A stretch of DNA of 64,000 nucleotides from JADGNF01 sp964582085 (GCA_964582085.1 CAZOPV010000005.1:186001-250000); one strand, 5' to 3'. Positions 35,643-45,240 are shown, counted from the first letter of the stretch. The notes: generated by a model from the sequence alone, not told the origin. Program-made: numbers and translations.

Positions 35643-36986
35643 TTATTTTCCAATAACCTTTACCCCCTCAACTAAAAGCCAAGGCGCCACCAACTGCCCC
35701 ATCTTCCTCTCGTTATTAGCCACAACTGTCACGTTTTTGAGCAACTCAAATATATTGCCTGCCAACATGACACCTCGGCTAGCATGCTCCAATTCGCCTT
35801 TTTTGATTCTCCAGACGGGGGCCGCCACAACCGAGAAATCACCGCTTATGGGGTTGCTGCTGTGAGCACCTTGCAGATAATAAACCAGCAAACCGTCAGC
35901 TACTTCGTTCAAAAGTTCTTCAGGAGTCTTATTTCCAGGCAATATGTGAAAATTTGTAGCTTCGACGCTGGGTGTTGATAAATAACCCGTCCGTGAAGCG
36001 TTACCCGTGCTTTCTTTATCTTCTTTTTTTGCTGTGTAAGTATCGTAGAGAAAATTACGCAGCACACCATGGTCAAGAATGAGGGTTTTTTGTCTGGGTA
36101 CCCCTTCTCCGTCAAAAATGCCAGTGCGCAGTCCACCTGAAAGAAGCCCGTCATCGTAGATTGTTAGAACTTCGGATCCGACCTGCTCACCAAGTTTTTC
36201 TTTGAAGGGAGACTGATTTCGTTGGATACTGTCAGCTTTAACCGCGTTAATCAACGTGTAGTAAAGTAACTCTTGAAGTGCAAATTGGGTAAAGATGAGT
36301 GGGTAGTTGTTAGTTTCGATATGCTTAGCCCGCAGAGCGGAGAGGGCAAGGCGCGCCGCTTCCTTGCCAACCCATTCAGGGTTGATATCATAGGTTCTTT
36401 CGGCGTTAAATTCGAAACAAACAGGGGTAACTGTGTGGCCCTCTTTGGCTATGGTGGCTAGGCTACATTCAATAATTGTTGCTTTATCAAAGGCTGAAAT
36501 GCCGTTTGAGTTGGCTATTGCGTTGGAGACGTATGAGGCACCAGCACCACCCTCAATAGAGAAGACGGGTTTGTTATCTTCAGAAGCGGCGTTCAGCATC
36601 CGGGAAGCTACCTCCACTAAGTCTTCGGAGCGCAACTCAAAGATTGCTCGATCAAAAAGTTTCTCTGAAGTGGGGGGATAAGGTTTTTTTTGGGGAAGGC
36701 CACACCATTTTTCGTCAGGTTTACTTGCACGTGCAGAGTTCAAGGCTTTGCAAACGGTGTCTTCCACGATGTCTTGGTTATCTACAATGTTTGTGTAAGC
36801 AAAACCTATGGTGCTGTTAAGTTGCACTCTTGCGCCTAAACCTCTGTCAATGACTCGATGGCTTTTGCTTATTTGCCCCCTCTCTATACCCACGACGGCG
36901 GACACTGAATCATAAACAAAAACTTCTGCTTCTGAAGCCCCACACTTCAGTGCAGTTTTAACCGCTCTGTCCGCTAAATTCAACAT
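35643..36986 (-). CDS. pmbA: TldE/PmbA-family metalloprotease subunit
   Basis: Partner of TldD in a heteromeric metalloprotease that trims unfolded or modified peptides. The protein of about 447 residues has the N-terminal family fold (VYDSVSAVVGIERGQISKSHRVIDRGLGARVQ) and the C-terminal segment GVPRQKTLILDHGVLRNFLYDTYTA with STPSVEATNFHILPG. TldE subunits lack the zinc site. I start at ATG 36986, 10 bases after the tldD stop; in-frame TTG/GTG codons up to 37016 would overlap tldD. The two genes form an operon. Confidence 0.88.
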   Translation of the reverse strand: MLNLADRAVKTALKCGASEAEVFVYDSVSAVVGIERGQISKSHRVIDRGLGARVQLNSTIGFAYTNIVDNQDIVEDTVCKALNSARASKPDEKWCGLPQKKPYPPTSEKLFDRAIFELRSEDLVEVASRMLNAASEDNKPVFSIEGGAGASYVSNAIANSNGISAFDKATIIECSLATIAKEGHTVTPVCFEFNAERTYDINPEWVGKEAARLALSALRAKHIETNNYPLIFTQFALQELLYYTLINAVKADSIQRNQSPFKEKLGEQVGSEVLTIYDDGLLSGGLRTGIFDGEGVPRQKTLILDHGVLRNFLYDTYTAKKEDKESTGNASRTGYLSTPSVEATNFHILPGNKTPEELLNEVADGLLVYYLQGAHSSNPISGDFSVVAAPVWRIKKGELEHASRGVMLAGNIFELLKNVTVVANNERKMGQLVAPWLLVEGVKVIGK

Positions 36987-36996
36987 AAATTCTTTT

Positions 36997-38379
36997 TCAA
37001 GCACTGCCACCAACAAGCACCTCGTTGACTCTTATGTGGGGTCCACCGTCACCAATAAAAGCGGTTTGCCCTTTCCCACATCTTCCTGAGTGGAGAGTGA
37101 AATCTTTTCCCACTGCGTCTACCTTAAACAAGGTTTCCAAGGTGTTGCCGCTGATGGAGACATCTCGGACAGGTTTATCAAGTTTCCCCTTGACTATTTC
37201 GAAAGCTTCTTGAATGCCCACTTGGAATGTGCCATCTATGTTGGCTTGACCACCGCGGAAACTTTTGAGGTAATAACCCTTCTTTATGCCTTCTAAGAGT
37301 TCGTCAAAAGAGTGATCACGAGGCGCCAAGTATGTATTACGCATACGAATCAGAGGTTCCACACGGAAATCCTCCGCCCGCGCATTACCAGTCGGTGGTG
37401 TGTTAAACTTCTCAGCAGTCTCCCTGTTGTGCATTAAACCTTGAACAACACCGTCTTTTACAAGGAGACTCTTTTGGGCGGGAACACCCTCATCATCGTA
37501 TTTGAAGGAGCCAAAAGCGCCTTCCAATGTGCCATCATCATAGAAGGTAACAACGTCGGAGGCAATTTTTTTCCCCAGATTATTTGCTAAAACACCGCCT
37601 GCCAAAGCTAAGTCTGCCTCAGCCAAATGACCAAAAGCTTCGTGTACAAATACACCAACCACATTAGGTCCAAGAATTACAGGGTAAACTCCCCCTTTTG
37701 GGGGTTTAGCTTGCAATTGATTGACTGCACGTTCTGCCAGTTTTTTACCTAACTTCTCAGGAGGTTCCACATCAAAAAGTTCGTACCCTAACGTGGAGCC
37801 TATTTCTTCGCGACTGTAGGTAAAAACTTCGCCTTGTTTGGCAGTCGCAGACAGCTTTGACCAGATATAAAGTCTGTCTTGCTCTATGTATGTGCCGTCT
37901 GTGTTGGCAAAGTAGCTGCGTCCAGTCATATCCAAATAGTCTATTGTACAGCTTTTTACTCTTCCATCAAAATCCAAAGCAGTTTTGTTGATGGTGTGGG
38001 CGGTTTCTATTTTGTCTTCGAAGCTAACTTGGGCAGGATCCTTCTTGCACTTTATTTGAATATAATCCTCAAAGATTTTTGCAGGAGCAAGTTTGACAGG
38101 TTTTTTCAGATGTAAAGCAGCCGCCTTCGCCATCGCGCATGCGTCGGAGAGAGCTGAGGATAATGTTCCAAAGCTGAACGAACCAACAGAGGCAAATCCC
38201 CAAGAGCCATTAACAAGTACACGCAATGCTACTCCATTCTCAACCCCTTGTTTGGCTGCTTCGACGCGCCCTTCCTTCATGGTAAAACTGGTTTTGCAGA
38301 GTTTCTGCGCACGGACCTCTGCATATTCAGCCCCAAATTTTGCAGCTTCTCCTGTTAACTTTGTTAGAAGGTCTTTCAA
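36997..38379 (-). CDS. tldD: TldD-family metalloprotease, zinc subunit
   Basis: Zinc peptidase partner of TldE. The metal site is HEAFGHLAEADLAL (HExxxH), followed by a conserved DEGVPAQKSLLVKDGVVQGLMHNRETA. The family N-terminus reads AEYAEVRAQKLCKTSFTMKEGRVEAAKQGVENG. I place the start at TTG 38379 (MKDLLTKLTGEAAK...) behind ggggta; the ORF is open to 38469 but the added 30 residues are not family-like. The C-terminus ends VLVGGSA and abuts pmbA. Confidence 0.9.
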   Translation of the reverse strand: MKDLLTKLTGEAAKFGAEYAEVRAQKLCKTSFTMKEGRVEAAKQGVENGVALRVLVNGSWGFASVGSFSFGTLSSALSDACAMAKAAALHLKKPVKLAPAKIFEDYIQIKCKKDPAQVSFEDKIETAHTINKTALDFDGRVKSCTIDYLDMTGRSYFANTDGTYIEQDRLYIWSKLSATAKQGEVFTYSREEIGSTLGYELFDVEPPEKLGKKLAERAVNQLQAKPPKGGVYPVILGPNVVGVFVHEAFGHLAEADLALAGGVLANNLGKKIASDVVTFYDDGTLEGAFGSFKYDDEGVPAQKSLLVKDGVVQGLMHNRETAEKFNTPPTGNARAEDFRVEPLIRMRNTYLAPRDHSFDELLEGIKKGYYLKSFRGGQANIDGTFQVGIQEAFEIVKGKLDKPVRDVSISGNTLETLFKVDAVGKDFTLHSGRCGKGQTAFIGDGGPHIRVNEVLVGGSA

Positions 38380-38667
38380 GTAGCTATTACCCCATAAAGC
38401 TCCTAGTTCGAAGAGATAGAAGAAGGGTTTGCTCTGATTAAAAAACTCAACGCTTGCCAAGCAAGACATAAAACGGAAGTTAAAACCATTTCAGCGCTAA
38501 ACTTACTCAATTTTGACCTGAAGATAAGTTGTGTATATTCTCAAAATATTGCTCTAAACCAAGAATGGGAGGACATAAATTTCTATGATAAACAACAGTT
38601 TATTTGTAAAAAGATCTATTTGAGCCTTCTAAACAAGGAGTCAGCACCAAACATCTCACTCAAAAAG

Positions 38668-39960
38668 TTACCAAAAGTCGGCAAGATTCTTTTGTCTTAC
38701 AGTTCGCAGAGGCGCCTCAGGCAATGAAGACTCTGCGTGTGAGCGAAAAACTAGTTTGCCGTAAACGCCGTCAAACCCTGGAACTACTTTCACTGAGCCT
38801 TCGCGCACTTTTGTTATCGCGTCTGCAATTGAGGGTTCTACGGTTTTAGTTAACTCCTCTTTAGAGGCATCAATCAGCACCGTGTACTCGTCGCCAAATC
38901 GGTTCAAAAGAGCGTTGTAAACTTTCCAGACTGTTTGAGTTGAAGGCGAATCAACATTTAATACGGCGGCTATAATCTCTGAAAGAGGCAGCAACCGCAT
39001 GAATCCTGGTGCTTTTACTGCTTTGAACCCTGCGGGGCGGTCAGCTAGATCTTCCACACGTTGTTCTACGCCTTTGGTGAGTTCTCGGCGACAAACAGGA
39101 CAAATGTTGTTAAATTTCCGCGCTTCCAGAGGAGACAGAGACACGTTACAGTTGCGGTGTCCTGTCCAATGATATTTTCCGTAAGCAGGGTCCGTTTCTA
39201 TTGTGAACTTGAACCTCCGCGTATCTTTAGTTCTTATGGCATCTGTAATTTCCCAGTAGCTTAAATTTTCTAGTTCAAAGACGTTGGCTTCTCTGCCAAT
39301 TCGCCAGGGCCAAAAACTGTGACTGTCACTGTTCGAAACCAGCATGAATCTGTCGAGGTTACTGAGCCTCCGATTCATAGGAGGATCAGAAGAAAGCCCA
39401 GTCTCCAGAGCATGGATGTGCTTGATCATGTCTTGGTAACATTCATCGATGCTGTCAAAGCCGCTGAAAGCGCCGAAAACGCTAAACCATGGCGTCCAAG
39501 CATGAGCGGGAAAAATCATGTTATCCGCGGACACTTCCATGATTTCTTCCACGAGTTGCGGCGCAGCTATGTTAAGGATGGGTCTACCGTCGGTACTGAG
39601 ACTCCCATATTTACAGAGTTTATCGTTAATTTGGATTGCGTGGTCTATGGTAGGAGTAAAAATGACGTGGTGAACTTTTTTTATGTGACTATTATAATCG
39701 AAAATTGTGCAAACTTCTGTTGTCAACATGAAACTGACCGAAGGTTCCATGTTATTTGCCAACTTGAAAAGCCCTGTGGCAGCCTCGGCGTTCAAAGTTT
39801 CTTGGATTTCGCGGAGCCACTGTGGATGCGTGAAATCCCCTGTGCCTACAAGCTGTAAACCTTTAATTTTGGAGTAACGCGCAATTTCTTTGATGCACAT
39901 TTGCTGGCTTGTGGCTCTACTGTAACGACTGTGAATATGAAGATCAGCAATTACTCTGAT
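38668..39960 (-). CDS. Endonuclease Q (PHP-family repair nuclease)
   Basis: Cuts DNA 5' to deaminated bases (uracil, hypoxanthine) in archaea and some Bacillus. The PHP domain is marked by LQLVGTGDFTHPQWL, PAHAWTPWFSVFG and VSNSDSHSFWPWRIGREANVFE. A zinc-binding segment (ICPVCRREL) follows, and the C-terminus QKNLADFW looks like a PCNA-binding PIP box. The first ATG (39900) leaves out the metal-binding N-terminus. In-frame sequence upstream reads RVIADLHIHSRYSRATSQQ, bounded by a TGA. GGAGGA at 39973-39968 points to codon ATC at 39960, 7 bases away, where ATG would be expected. The start is therefore non-standard or mutated. Confidence 0.88.
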   Translation of the reverse strand: MRVIADLHIHSRYSRATSQQMCIKEIARYSKIKGLQLVGTGDFTHPQWLREIQETLNAEAATGLFKLANNMEPSVSFMLTTEVCTIFDYNSHIKKVHHVIFTPTIDHAIQINDKLCKYGSLSTDGRPILNIAAPQLVEEIMEVSADNMIFPAHAWTPWFSVFGAFSGFDSIDECYQDMIKHIHALETGLSSDPPMNRRLSNLDRFMLVSNSDSHSFWPWRIGREANVFELENLSYWEITDAIRTKDTRRFKFTIETDPAYGKYHWTGHRNCNVSLSPLEARKFNNICPVCRRELTKGVEQRVEDLADRPAGFKAVKAPGFMRLLPLSEIIAAVLNVDSPSTQTVWKVYNALLNRFGDEYTVLIDASKEELTKTVEPSIADAITKVREGSVKVVPGFDGVYGKLVFRSHAESSLPEAPLRTVRQKNLADFW

Positions 39961-40053
39961 TCAGTTGTCCTCCGTGAGGTATTAACAAGGTTGGAGCTTT
40001 TGAGTGTTACTAATTGGGTAGCTTGAACGGCGCTCTTCATCCTTAAAAGATGC

Positions 40054-41163
40054 TCATTGGTTGAAAGTGTAGTTTGTTTCTGCTATTGACCCGTTTTGCC
40101 AGGTTCCTTCCCATGCAATACTGCAAGGGGATGATACACCTGTTTGGGTGTAGTTTGCCTTTACGGTGTATATTGGATTGGGAACTACGGCGTAGGCGAT
40201 TTCAACGGTCCACCATTGCCCACCAATCGGGCCGTGCGCGGTTTCATAGACATATTTTTCTGCGCCTACCAAGCCAGTGTCAACTCTTCCTCCAGTCCAA
40301 TTGAGACCCTGCATGTATAAAGCTGTCTCGCCATGATTGGTTCTAATATAGGCCATTACCGCATCGCGGATCATAGATTGACTCAAAAACTCTATGAAAC
40401 TTGTTTCTGTTATGACACCGTCTTGGTAGGTTCCTTGCCACTCAATTATAACATCATCTTCCCAGAAACTCGCATTAACACTGTAGAGTGGGTTTGGAAC
40501 GACCGGAGACTGTAAGGTTACAGCCCAACTTCCACTGGTGTAAATATAAGATCCTGCGCCTATCAACCCTGTTTCCTGTCTACCGCCAGTCCAAGAGATT
40601 TGCGTCATGAACTGGGCAGTTTCAGGATGATTGGTCCTTATGTACAACATGACCTCTTCTCGGATTTTTTCTTCAGTTGACAAGGAGACAGTTTGATTGT
40701 TTATATTTGAACTGTAGCTTGTTTCGGTAACAGTTTGGTTTTCGCAAAGGCCCTGCCAAAAGATGGAGATACCACCTGAGGAATATGTGGCGTTAATTGT
40801 GTAAGTTGGATTTGGAACTACAGGATAAGTGAGGGAAACGATCCATTCGGCGCTTGTGTATATGTAGGTTTCACTGCCCAAAAGACCTGTTTCTTGTCTG
40901 CCACCTGTCCAAGACAGATTATTCATAAACTGTATGGTTTCAGCGTGACTGCCTCGGATAAAATTCATTACTAAATCTCGAATTTGACTTGGAACCGTAT
41001 TCTCTGCTGAAGAAGTGGTTTCTGGGGTGAGCCTGAGGGGATTGTTAGAGTTGAGAAGTGACCAAATGCCGTATCCACCAGCAATGATAATGATGACGAC
41101 TGCAACTGTTATTAGTAAAAGTGGCTGGCGCCTCATTTTTTTACCTATACCTACAGATGTCAT
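40054..41163 (-). CDS. Exported protein with three WTGGR repeats
   Basis: A 369-residue protein with an N-terminal membrane helix (LLLITVAVVIIIIAGGYGIW) and three tandem repeats of about 95 residues. Each repeat has a helix-like start (IRxNHxETxxFM), then the block WTGGR, a GLxGxxxYxY turn, VVPNPxYxVxA and W(Q/E)Gxxxx..TETxY. Two repeats are very alike, so recent duplication is likely. No enzymatic motif or known family was recognised. A single-repeat relative lies directly upstream at 41268-41756. Confidence 0.75.
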   Translation of the reverse strand: MTSVGIGKKMRRQPLLLITVAVVIIIIAGGYGIWSLLNSNNPLRLTPETTSSAENTVPSQIRDLVMNFIRGSHAETIQFMNNLSWTGGRQETGLLGSETYIYTSAEWIVSLTYPVVPNPTYTINATYSSGGISIFWQGLCENQTVTETSYSSNINNQTVSLSTEEKIREEVMLYIRTNHPETAQFMTQISWTGGRQETGLIGAGSYIYTSGSWAVTLQSPVVPNPLYSVNASFWEDDVIIEWQGTYQDGVITETSFIEFLSQSMIRDAVMAYIRTNHGETALYMQGLNWTGGRVDTGLVGAEKYVYETAHGPIGGQWWTVEIAYAVVPNPIYTVKANYTQTGVSSPCSIAWEGTWQNGSIAETNYTFNQ

Positions 41164-41204
41164 GAATAATATTTAACACCTTCTCCCACAGGTTAAACAC
41201 AACC

Positions 41205-41221
41205 TTTTTTTTAAAAAAAAA
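41205..41221 (-). terminator. Homopolymer terminator below the single-repeat gene
   Basis: On the minus strand a run of nine T (A-run at 41213-41221) follows the end of the 41268-41756 gene by about 50 bases, then turns into a run of eight A. This matches archaeal oligo-T termination. Judged by composition only. Confidence 0.35.
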
Positions 41222-41267
41222 GAAGGGAGATATAGGAAAGGTTGTAGACAGTCAAATTCGACCTTGT

Positions 41268-41756
41268 TTATTGAGCAAAGCAGTAGCTGATCTCCCTGAT
41301 GCTATTGTTTAACCAACAGCCCTCCCATTGGATTGCATATGGTAATGAAATGCTTCCTTCTTCATTGGGAACACTATAGCTTACAGTTATTTTGTAAACG
41401 GGGTTCGCCACGACGGGGTAGTTGAGCGTAACCAACCAGCCTGAACTTGAATAAGTGTATGTTTCTGCTCCTAGCAAGCCCTCAGGTGTTACTCTGCCGC
41501 CTGTCCACTCAAGTTTATCCATGAACAAGGCTACTTCAGCATGATTTACCTTTATGTATTCCATGGCTGCATCACGAATTTTCTCCTGAATATCAAGTTG
41601 AGGCATAGTGTTATTTGGCTGTTGGTCGTTTTGTTCATGAGTGGCGCTGATTGCCCAGCAAGCACCAGCAACACTGCTGAACACAAGCAACAGGACTATC
41701 AGGGAAACAAATTTTGGATGTTTCATTTGTTTTTCACCGCTTCCCTGATATGGCAA
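41268..41756 (-). CDS. Exported protein with one WTGGR repeat
   Basis: A 162-residue protein. The signal peptide (FVSLIVLLLVFSSVAGACWA) is followed by a single copy of the repeat found three times in the downstream gene: NHAEVALFMDKLEWTGGR, GLLGAETYTYSSSGWLV, YPVVANPVYKI and IQWEGCWLNN. It probably represents the ancestral unit or a partner of the larger protein. Function unknown. Confidence 0.75.
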   Translation of the reverse strand: MPYQGSGEKQMKHPKFVSLIVLLLVFSSVAGACWAISATHEQNDQQPNNTMPQLDIQEKIRDAAMEYIKVNHAEVALFMDKLEWTGGRVTPEGLLGAETYTYSSSGWLVTLNYPVVANPVYKITVSYSVPNEEGSISLPYAIQWEGCWLNNSIREISYCFAQ

Positions 41757-41840
41757 AGTTATCTTATAGCACTATACTTTAGAACAAAAAAGGCAAAACT
41801 TAGACGCACCTGTTCTAAAAATTGAACTGCCACTAAAAAG

Positions 41841-42929
41841 CTACGCAACAATGTTGCATAACCCTGCGTTTTTAGCGAGTTCAAGGGCTCTGTGCTTCTC
41901 TTGGGCGGTGATGGTTCTGCGGAGTTCAGACAATTTGTTCGCCCGCCATTCAGGACGATACTGAAACATAATGTTCACTCGCGTTTCTGTTCCCAAGTGT
42001 TCAGCTATCCAGTCAAAAATGAACCCGGCGCAACACTCCAAATGGTTAGGCAAGACTAGCACCCGCACAATTAACTCACCGTACTTTTTCGCTTTGAGGT
42101 GGTTTGCAGTGCAAACTTCCCAGTAGTTTGGCGCGTCAGAAATTCTTTCAGCACAGTCACCCGGTCCGTATTTGAAGTCTAAAAGATAAACATCAACAAA
42201 GCCTGCTAGAAGTTGAGCGGTTTGGGGGCTGTAGTAACTGTTTGAGTTCCAAACCACAGGCACATTTACCTCAACATTTTTGAAGGTGCGTAACCAATGG
42301 TTCAACCACGGTGTGGGTTCACCTCCTACAAGATTCACGTTTCGGCACCCTTCTGCACGGAGATGCACCACTTCAACCGCCATAGCTTTTGGTGTGTACT
42401 CAAAACCTTTTTCTACCCATTGACTGATAGCCCAATTTTGGCAATGTTTACAGTTTATAGTGCAGCCCAAGGTGAAGATTGTTCCCGACGGTACCAGTTC
42501 AGGTTCTTCGCCTAGATGGGCGAAGATGCTGGAAACCATAAAAGTGTTGCCGCATCTGCAGTAACCTAATTTTCCCCTTGATCGGTCAACGCAGCATTTG
42601 CGGTTGCAGAAATGGCAGTTCTGGAGGATTCTACCTGAAAGTTCAAGTTTCAAGTCAAAGTAGGATTTCTCAGGAACTTCAGACGTTTCAAAGCTTTTTA
42701 AATCCTCTATTTGGCGTTCTATCTTATAGAATTGCTCGGTTAGTTTTGTGTGTTCCTGCCACAATTCAGCTACGGAAGCATAAGGGGTGAATTTCGCTGG
42801 AAGATGTTTAGCTATTTTGAATTTGGCGACTTTATTATTCTGCATAACATCGAAATATCGAGCTAAACTTTTCTTTGCCAGCGGCTCTTCAAGAACAGCT
42901 ACGGCATCAGGTCTTAGGAGTTTCCACAT
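41841..42929 (-). CDS. Radical SAM protein with an accessory Cys cluster
   Basis: A 362-residue radical SAM enzyme. The SAM [4Fe-4S] motif is CTINCKHC, inside a PflA-like core (VNLVGGEPTPWLNHWLRTF, VWNSNSYYSPQTAQLLAGFVDVYLLDFKYG). An upstream region has six cysteines (CHFCNRKCCVD, GYCRCG) that likely hold another metal site. Activating enzymes of glycyl radical proteins are the closest recognisable type, but the extended N-terminus is not typical. The substrate is unknown. It lies 35 bases downstream of another radical SAM gene on the same strand. Confidence 0.82.
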   Translation of the reverse strand: MWKLLRPDAVAVLEEPLAKKSLARYFDVMQNNKVAKFKIAKHLPAKFTPYASVAELWQEHTKLTEQFYKIERQIEDLKSFETSEVPEKSYFDLKLELSGRILQNCHFCNRKCCVDRSRGKLGYCRCGNTFMVSSIFAHLGEEPELVPSGTIFTLGCTINCKHCQNWAISQWVEKGFEYTPKAMAVEVVHLRAEGCRNVNLVGGEPTPWLNHWLRTFKNVEVNVPVVWNSNSYYSPQTAQLLAGFVDVYLLDFKYGPGDCAERISDAPNYWEVCTANHLKAKKYGELIVRVLVLPNHLECCAGFIFDWIAEHLGTETRVNIMFQYRPEWRANKLSELRRTITAQEKHRALELAKNAGLCNIVA

Positions 42930-42964
42930 CGACTTTCCATAATTAAGTAGGGTTCGAAGCTGTA

Positions 42965-44023
42965 TTAAAACAGAGCATACGGAAACGTTGAGCCTTTCGG
43001 GTGGAGTTTACCTTTGATTGGGATATATTGTCCGCAGACAGGGCAACGCATGTCCTTGGTGAGATTCCAGCGGGTGATTTCAAAGCTGTAACGTTTAATC
43101 ACTGTTTCATTGCAATTGGGGCAGTAGGTGTTTTCGGAGGGGTGGCCGGGCACATTTCCTAAATAGACATAGTTTAAACCGACGTCTTTGCAGGTCATGT
43201 AAGCGTGCTCCAGCGTCTCCACAGGCGTGGCAGGCGTGGTAGTCATCTTGTAGTCAGGATGAAAACGCAACAAGTGAAACGGCGTGTCTCTTCCCAAGTA
43301 ATCTTTAATCCACGTAGCCATGTCTTTTATTTTACCTATGTCATCGCCAATTTTTGGGATAACCAAATTCGTAATTTCTATGTGGACACCGTGCAGCTTG
43401 AGTTCCTTTAAGGCGTCATAAATTGGAGAAACCTTGGGCACTGCCGAAAAGGTCTTGTAAAAGTTAGGATCCCCTCCCGCCTTAAAATCAACAGTAGCAG
43501 CATCCAAAAAAGGCGCAATTAGCCTCACTGCTTCAGGTGTCATATAACCGTTGGTTACAAAAGTGTTAAATAACCCAGTCTGATGCGCAATTTTCGCGGT
43601 GTCTAAAGCGTATTCCATGTAGATGGTAGGTTCCGTGTATGTATAACTGATGCCCTGGCAGTTTCTTTCCCGCGCCAACTTAACCACATCTTCAGGCGGA
43701 AAATTTTTGCCCGAGATTTCTTTTTCTTGGCTGATCATCCAGTTATCGCAGAACTGACAACAAAAATTGCAGCCTGTTGCCGCGATGGACATAACTAAAG
43801 CGCCAGGGTGAAAATGAGAGAGAGGCTTTTTGCTTATGGGATCAATACATGCTGAAACTACTTTGCCGTAATTCAGAGAAAAGAGGGTGCCACCCTCATT
43901 TTTACGCACCAAACAGAAGCCTTTTGCGCCATCACTAATGAGACACCGCCTTGCGCAAAGAAGACATTTAACTTTGTTGTCTTCTTGTTTTTCGTAAAGT
44001 AGGGCTTCATGTAGCGCCGACAT
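42965..44023 (-). CDS. AmmeMemoRadiSam-system radical SAM enzyme
   Basis: A 352-residue radical SAM protein of the AmmeMemoRadiSam group, related to pyruvate-formate-lyase activating enzymes. The cluster is CNFCCQFCDNW, preceded by the group's CLLCARRCLISDGAKGFCLVR. Further blocks are SYTYTEPTIYMEYALDTA and PFHLLRFHPDYKM. The C-terminal CPNC/CPVCGQ pairs look like a rubredoxin-type metal knuckle. In many archaea it is encoded near Memo and AMMECR1 genes; those are not seen here. I use ATG 44023; a TTG at 44044 is possible. Confidence 0.85.
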   Translation of the reverse strand: MSALHEALLYEKQEDNKVKCLLCARRCLISDGAKGFCLVRKNEGGTLFSLNYGKVVSACIDPISKKPLSHFHPGALVMSIAATGCNFCCQFCDNWMISQEKEISGKNFPPEDVVKLARERNCQGISYTYTEPTIYMEYALDTAKIAHQTGLFNTFVTNGYMTPEAVRLIAPFLDAATVDFKAGGDPNFYKTFSAVPKVSPIYDALKELKLHGVHIEITNLVIPKIGDDIGKIKDMATWIKDYLGRDTPFHLLRFHPDYKMTTTPATPVETLEHAYMTCKDVGLNYVYLGNVPGHPSENTYCPNCNETVIKRYSFEITRWNLTKDMRCPVCGQYIPIKGKLHPKGSTFPYALF

Positions 44024-44092
44024 AAAGGTCGTCTCGCAACTCAAAACAGCAGCATATTAACAGATTAAAAATATGGGTTTTGGCTTAAAAAA

Positions 44093-44437
44093 CTATTCAG
44101 ATTTATCTTGAAGCAAATTATGAAAACAGGTAGCTTTTCCTGTGTGGCACACAGGCCCCTTCTGCTCCACAAGATACAGCAGCGCATCGTAGTCACAGTC
44201 GACAACAACCGATTTTATTTTCTGTGTGTGCCCAGAGGTTTCGCCTTTCATCCAAAGCTGCTGGCGTGATCTACTCCAGTAGTGCGCAAAACCTGTGCGT
44301 AGCGTTTTTTCTAAAGCTTCTTTATTGGCATACGCCAACATAAGCAGATCTCTGCTGTTAGCATCTTGCACCACCACGGGTATGAGTCCATCCATCTTTT
44401 TCCAATCAAGCTTCTGCAACAGTGCTTCGTCAGTCAT
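44093..44437 (-). CDS. hisI: Phosphoribosyl-AMP cyclohydrolase
   Basis: Third step of histidine synthesis, opening the adenine ring of PR-AMP. The 114-residue chain has the zinc and metal residues in VVVDCDYDALLYLVEQKGPVCHTG and ATCFH. It is a stand-alone cyclohydrolase: the HisE pyrophosphatase domain is absent and no separate hisE is present in the window. It overlaps hisF by four bases and ends the operon. Confidence 0.95.
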   Translation of the reverse strand: MTDEALLQKLDWKKMDGLIPVVVQDANSRDLLMLAYANKEALEKTLRTGFAHYWSRSRQQLWMKGETSGHTQKIKSVVVDCDYDALLYLVEQKGPVCHTGKATCFHNLLQDKSE

Positions 44438-45237
44438 GGTCGAATCGTCACCCCCTGTTTACGCAAATACTCTTTGATAACTGGCACGGGATATTTGTTG
44501 TAGTGAAAAACTGAAGCTGCTAATGCGGCATCTGCCCTTCCCTTCGTGAAGGCCTCCAAGAAGTGTTCAGGTTTGCCTGCGCCACCGCTGGCGATAACAG
44601 GCACATTCACCCTTTCAGAGAGAGCACGGGTCAACTCGAGGTCGTAGCCGTCTTCCGTGCCATCGCGATCCATCGAAGTTACCAAGAATTCGCCTGCACC
44701 CAACTCGGCGGCTTTTGTTGCCCATTGCAGTGCATCGATGCCTGTGGGTTTACGTCCACCGTAAGTGTAAACTTCAAACCACAATGAACCCTGAGGGGTT
44801 TGCACCGTGATTTTACCTTCTTCAGGGTTATGGTTCCGCTTAGCATCTATGGCAACCACGACACACTGCTGACCGAAAAGGTCAGCAAGCTTTGTTATCA
44901 AGGCCGGATTCTGAACTGCTGCTGTGTTTACCGAAACTTTGTCGGCTCCGCTGCATAGGATCAACCGTGCATCTGCTGTGGTGCGTATGCCTCCGCCCAC
45001 GGTGAAGGGGATGTTTATGGCGTTTGCTACACCCTTCACGACGTCGCGCAGAATTTCACGATTATCTGAAGAGGCAGTTATATCTAAGAAAACCAATTCG
45101 TCGGCGCCTGCATCAGAGTAGCGTTTCGCTAACTCAACAGGGTCACCTGCGTTTTTCAGGTTAAGGAAGTTTATGCCTTTGACGACACAACCGCCTGTCA
45201 CGTCTAAGCAGGGAATTATACGTTTAGCTAAGGGCGT
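44434..45237 (-). CDS. hisF: Imidazole glycerol phosphate synthase subunit HisF
   Basis: Cyclase of the HisF/HisH pair that makes imidazole glycerol phosphate. Conserved blocks are CLDVTGGCVVKGINFLNL, FLDITASS, FTVGGGIRT and VIASGGAGKPEHF. The catalytic Asp of CLDV lies before the first standard start (GTG 45201), so the gene must begin earlier. The frame is open only back to the hisA stop. AAGGAGG (45252-45246) is followed 8 bases on by ACG 45237, giving a family-like N-terminus PLAKRIIPCLDV. ATG in place of ACG would be normal, so this is a non-standard start or a base error. Confidence 0.93.
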   Translation of the reverse strand, partial: TPLAKRIIPCLDVTGGCVVKGINFLNLKNAGDPVELAKRYSDAGADELVFLDITASSDNREILRDVVKGVANAINIPFTVGGGIRTTADARLILCSGADKVSVNTAAVQNPALITKLADLFGQQCVVVAIDAKRNHNPEEGKITVQTPQGSLWFEVYTYGGRKPTGIDALQWATKAAELGAGEFLVTSMDRDGTEDGYDLELTRALSERVNVPVIASGGAGKPEHFLEAFTKGRADAALAASVFHYNKYPVPVIKEYLRKQGVTIRP

Positions 45238-45240
45238 TTT

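Noticed and set aside
39319..39858. 179-residue plus-strand ORF
   Set aside because: Antisense shadow of endonuclease Q; no SD or family match.
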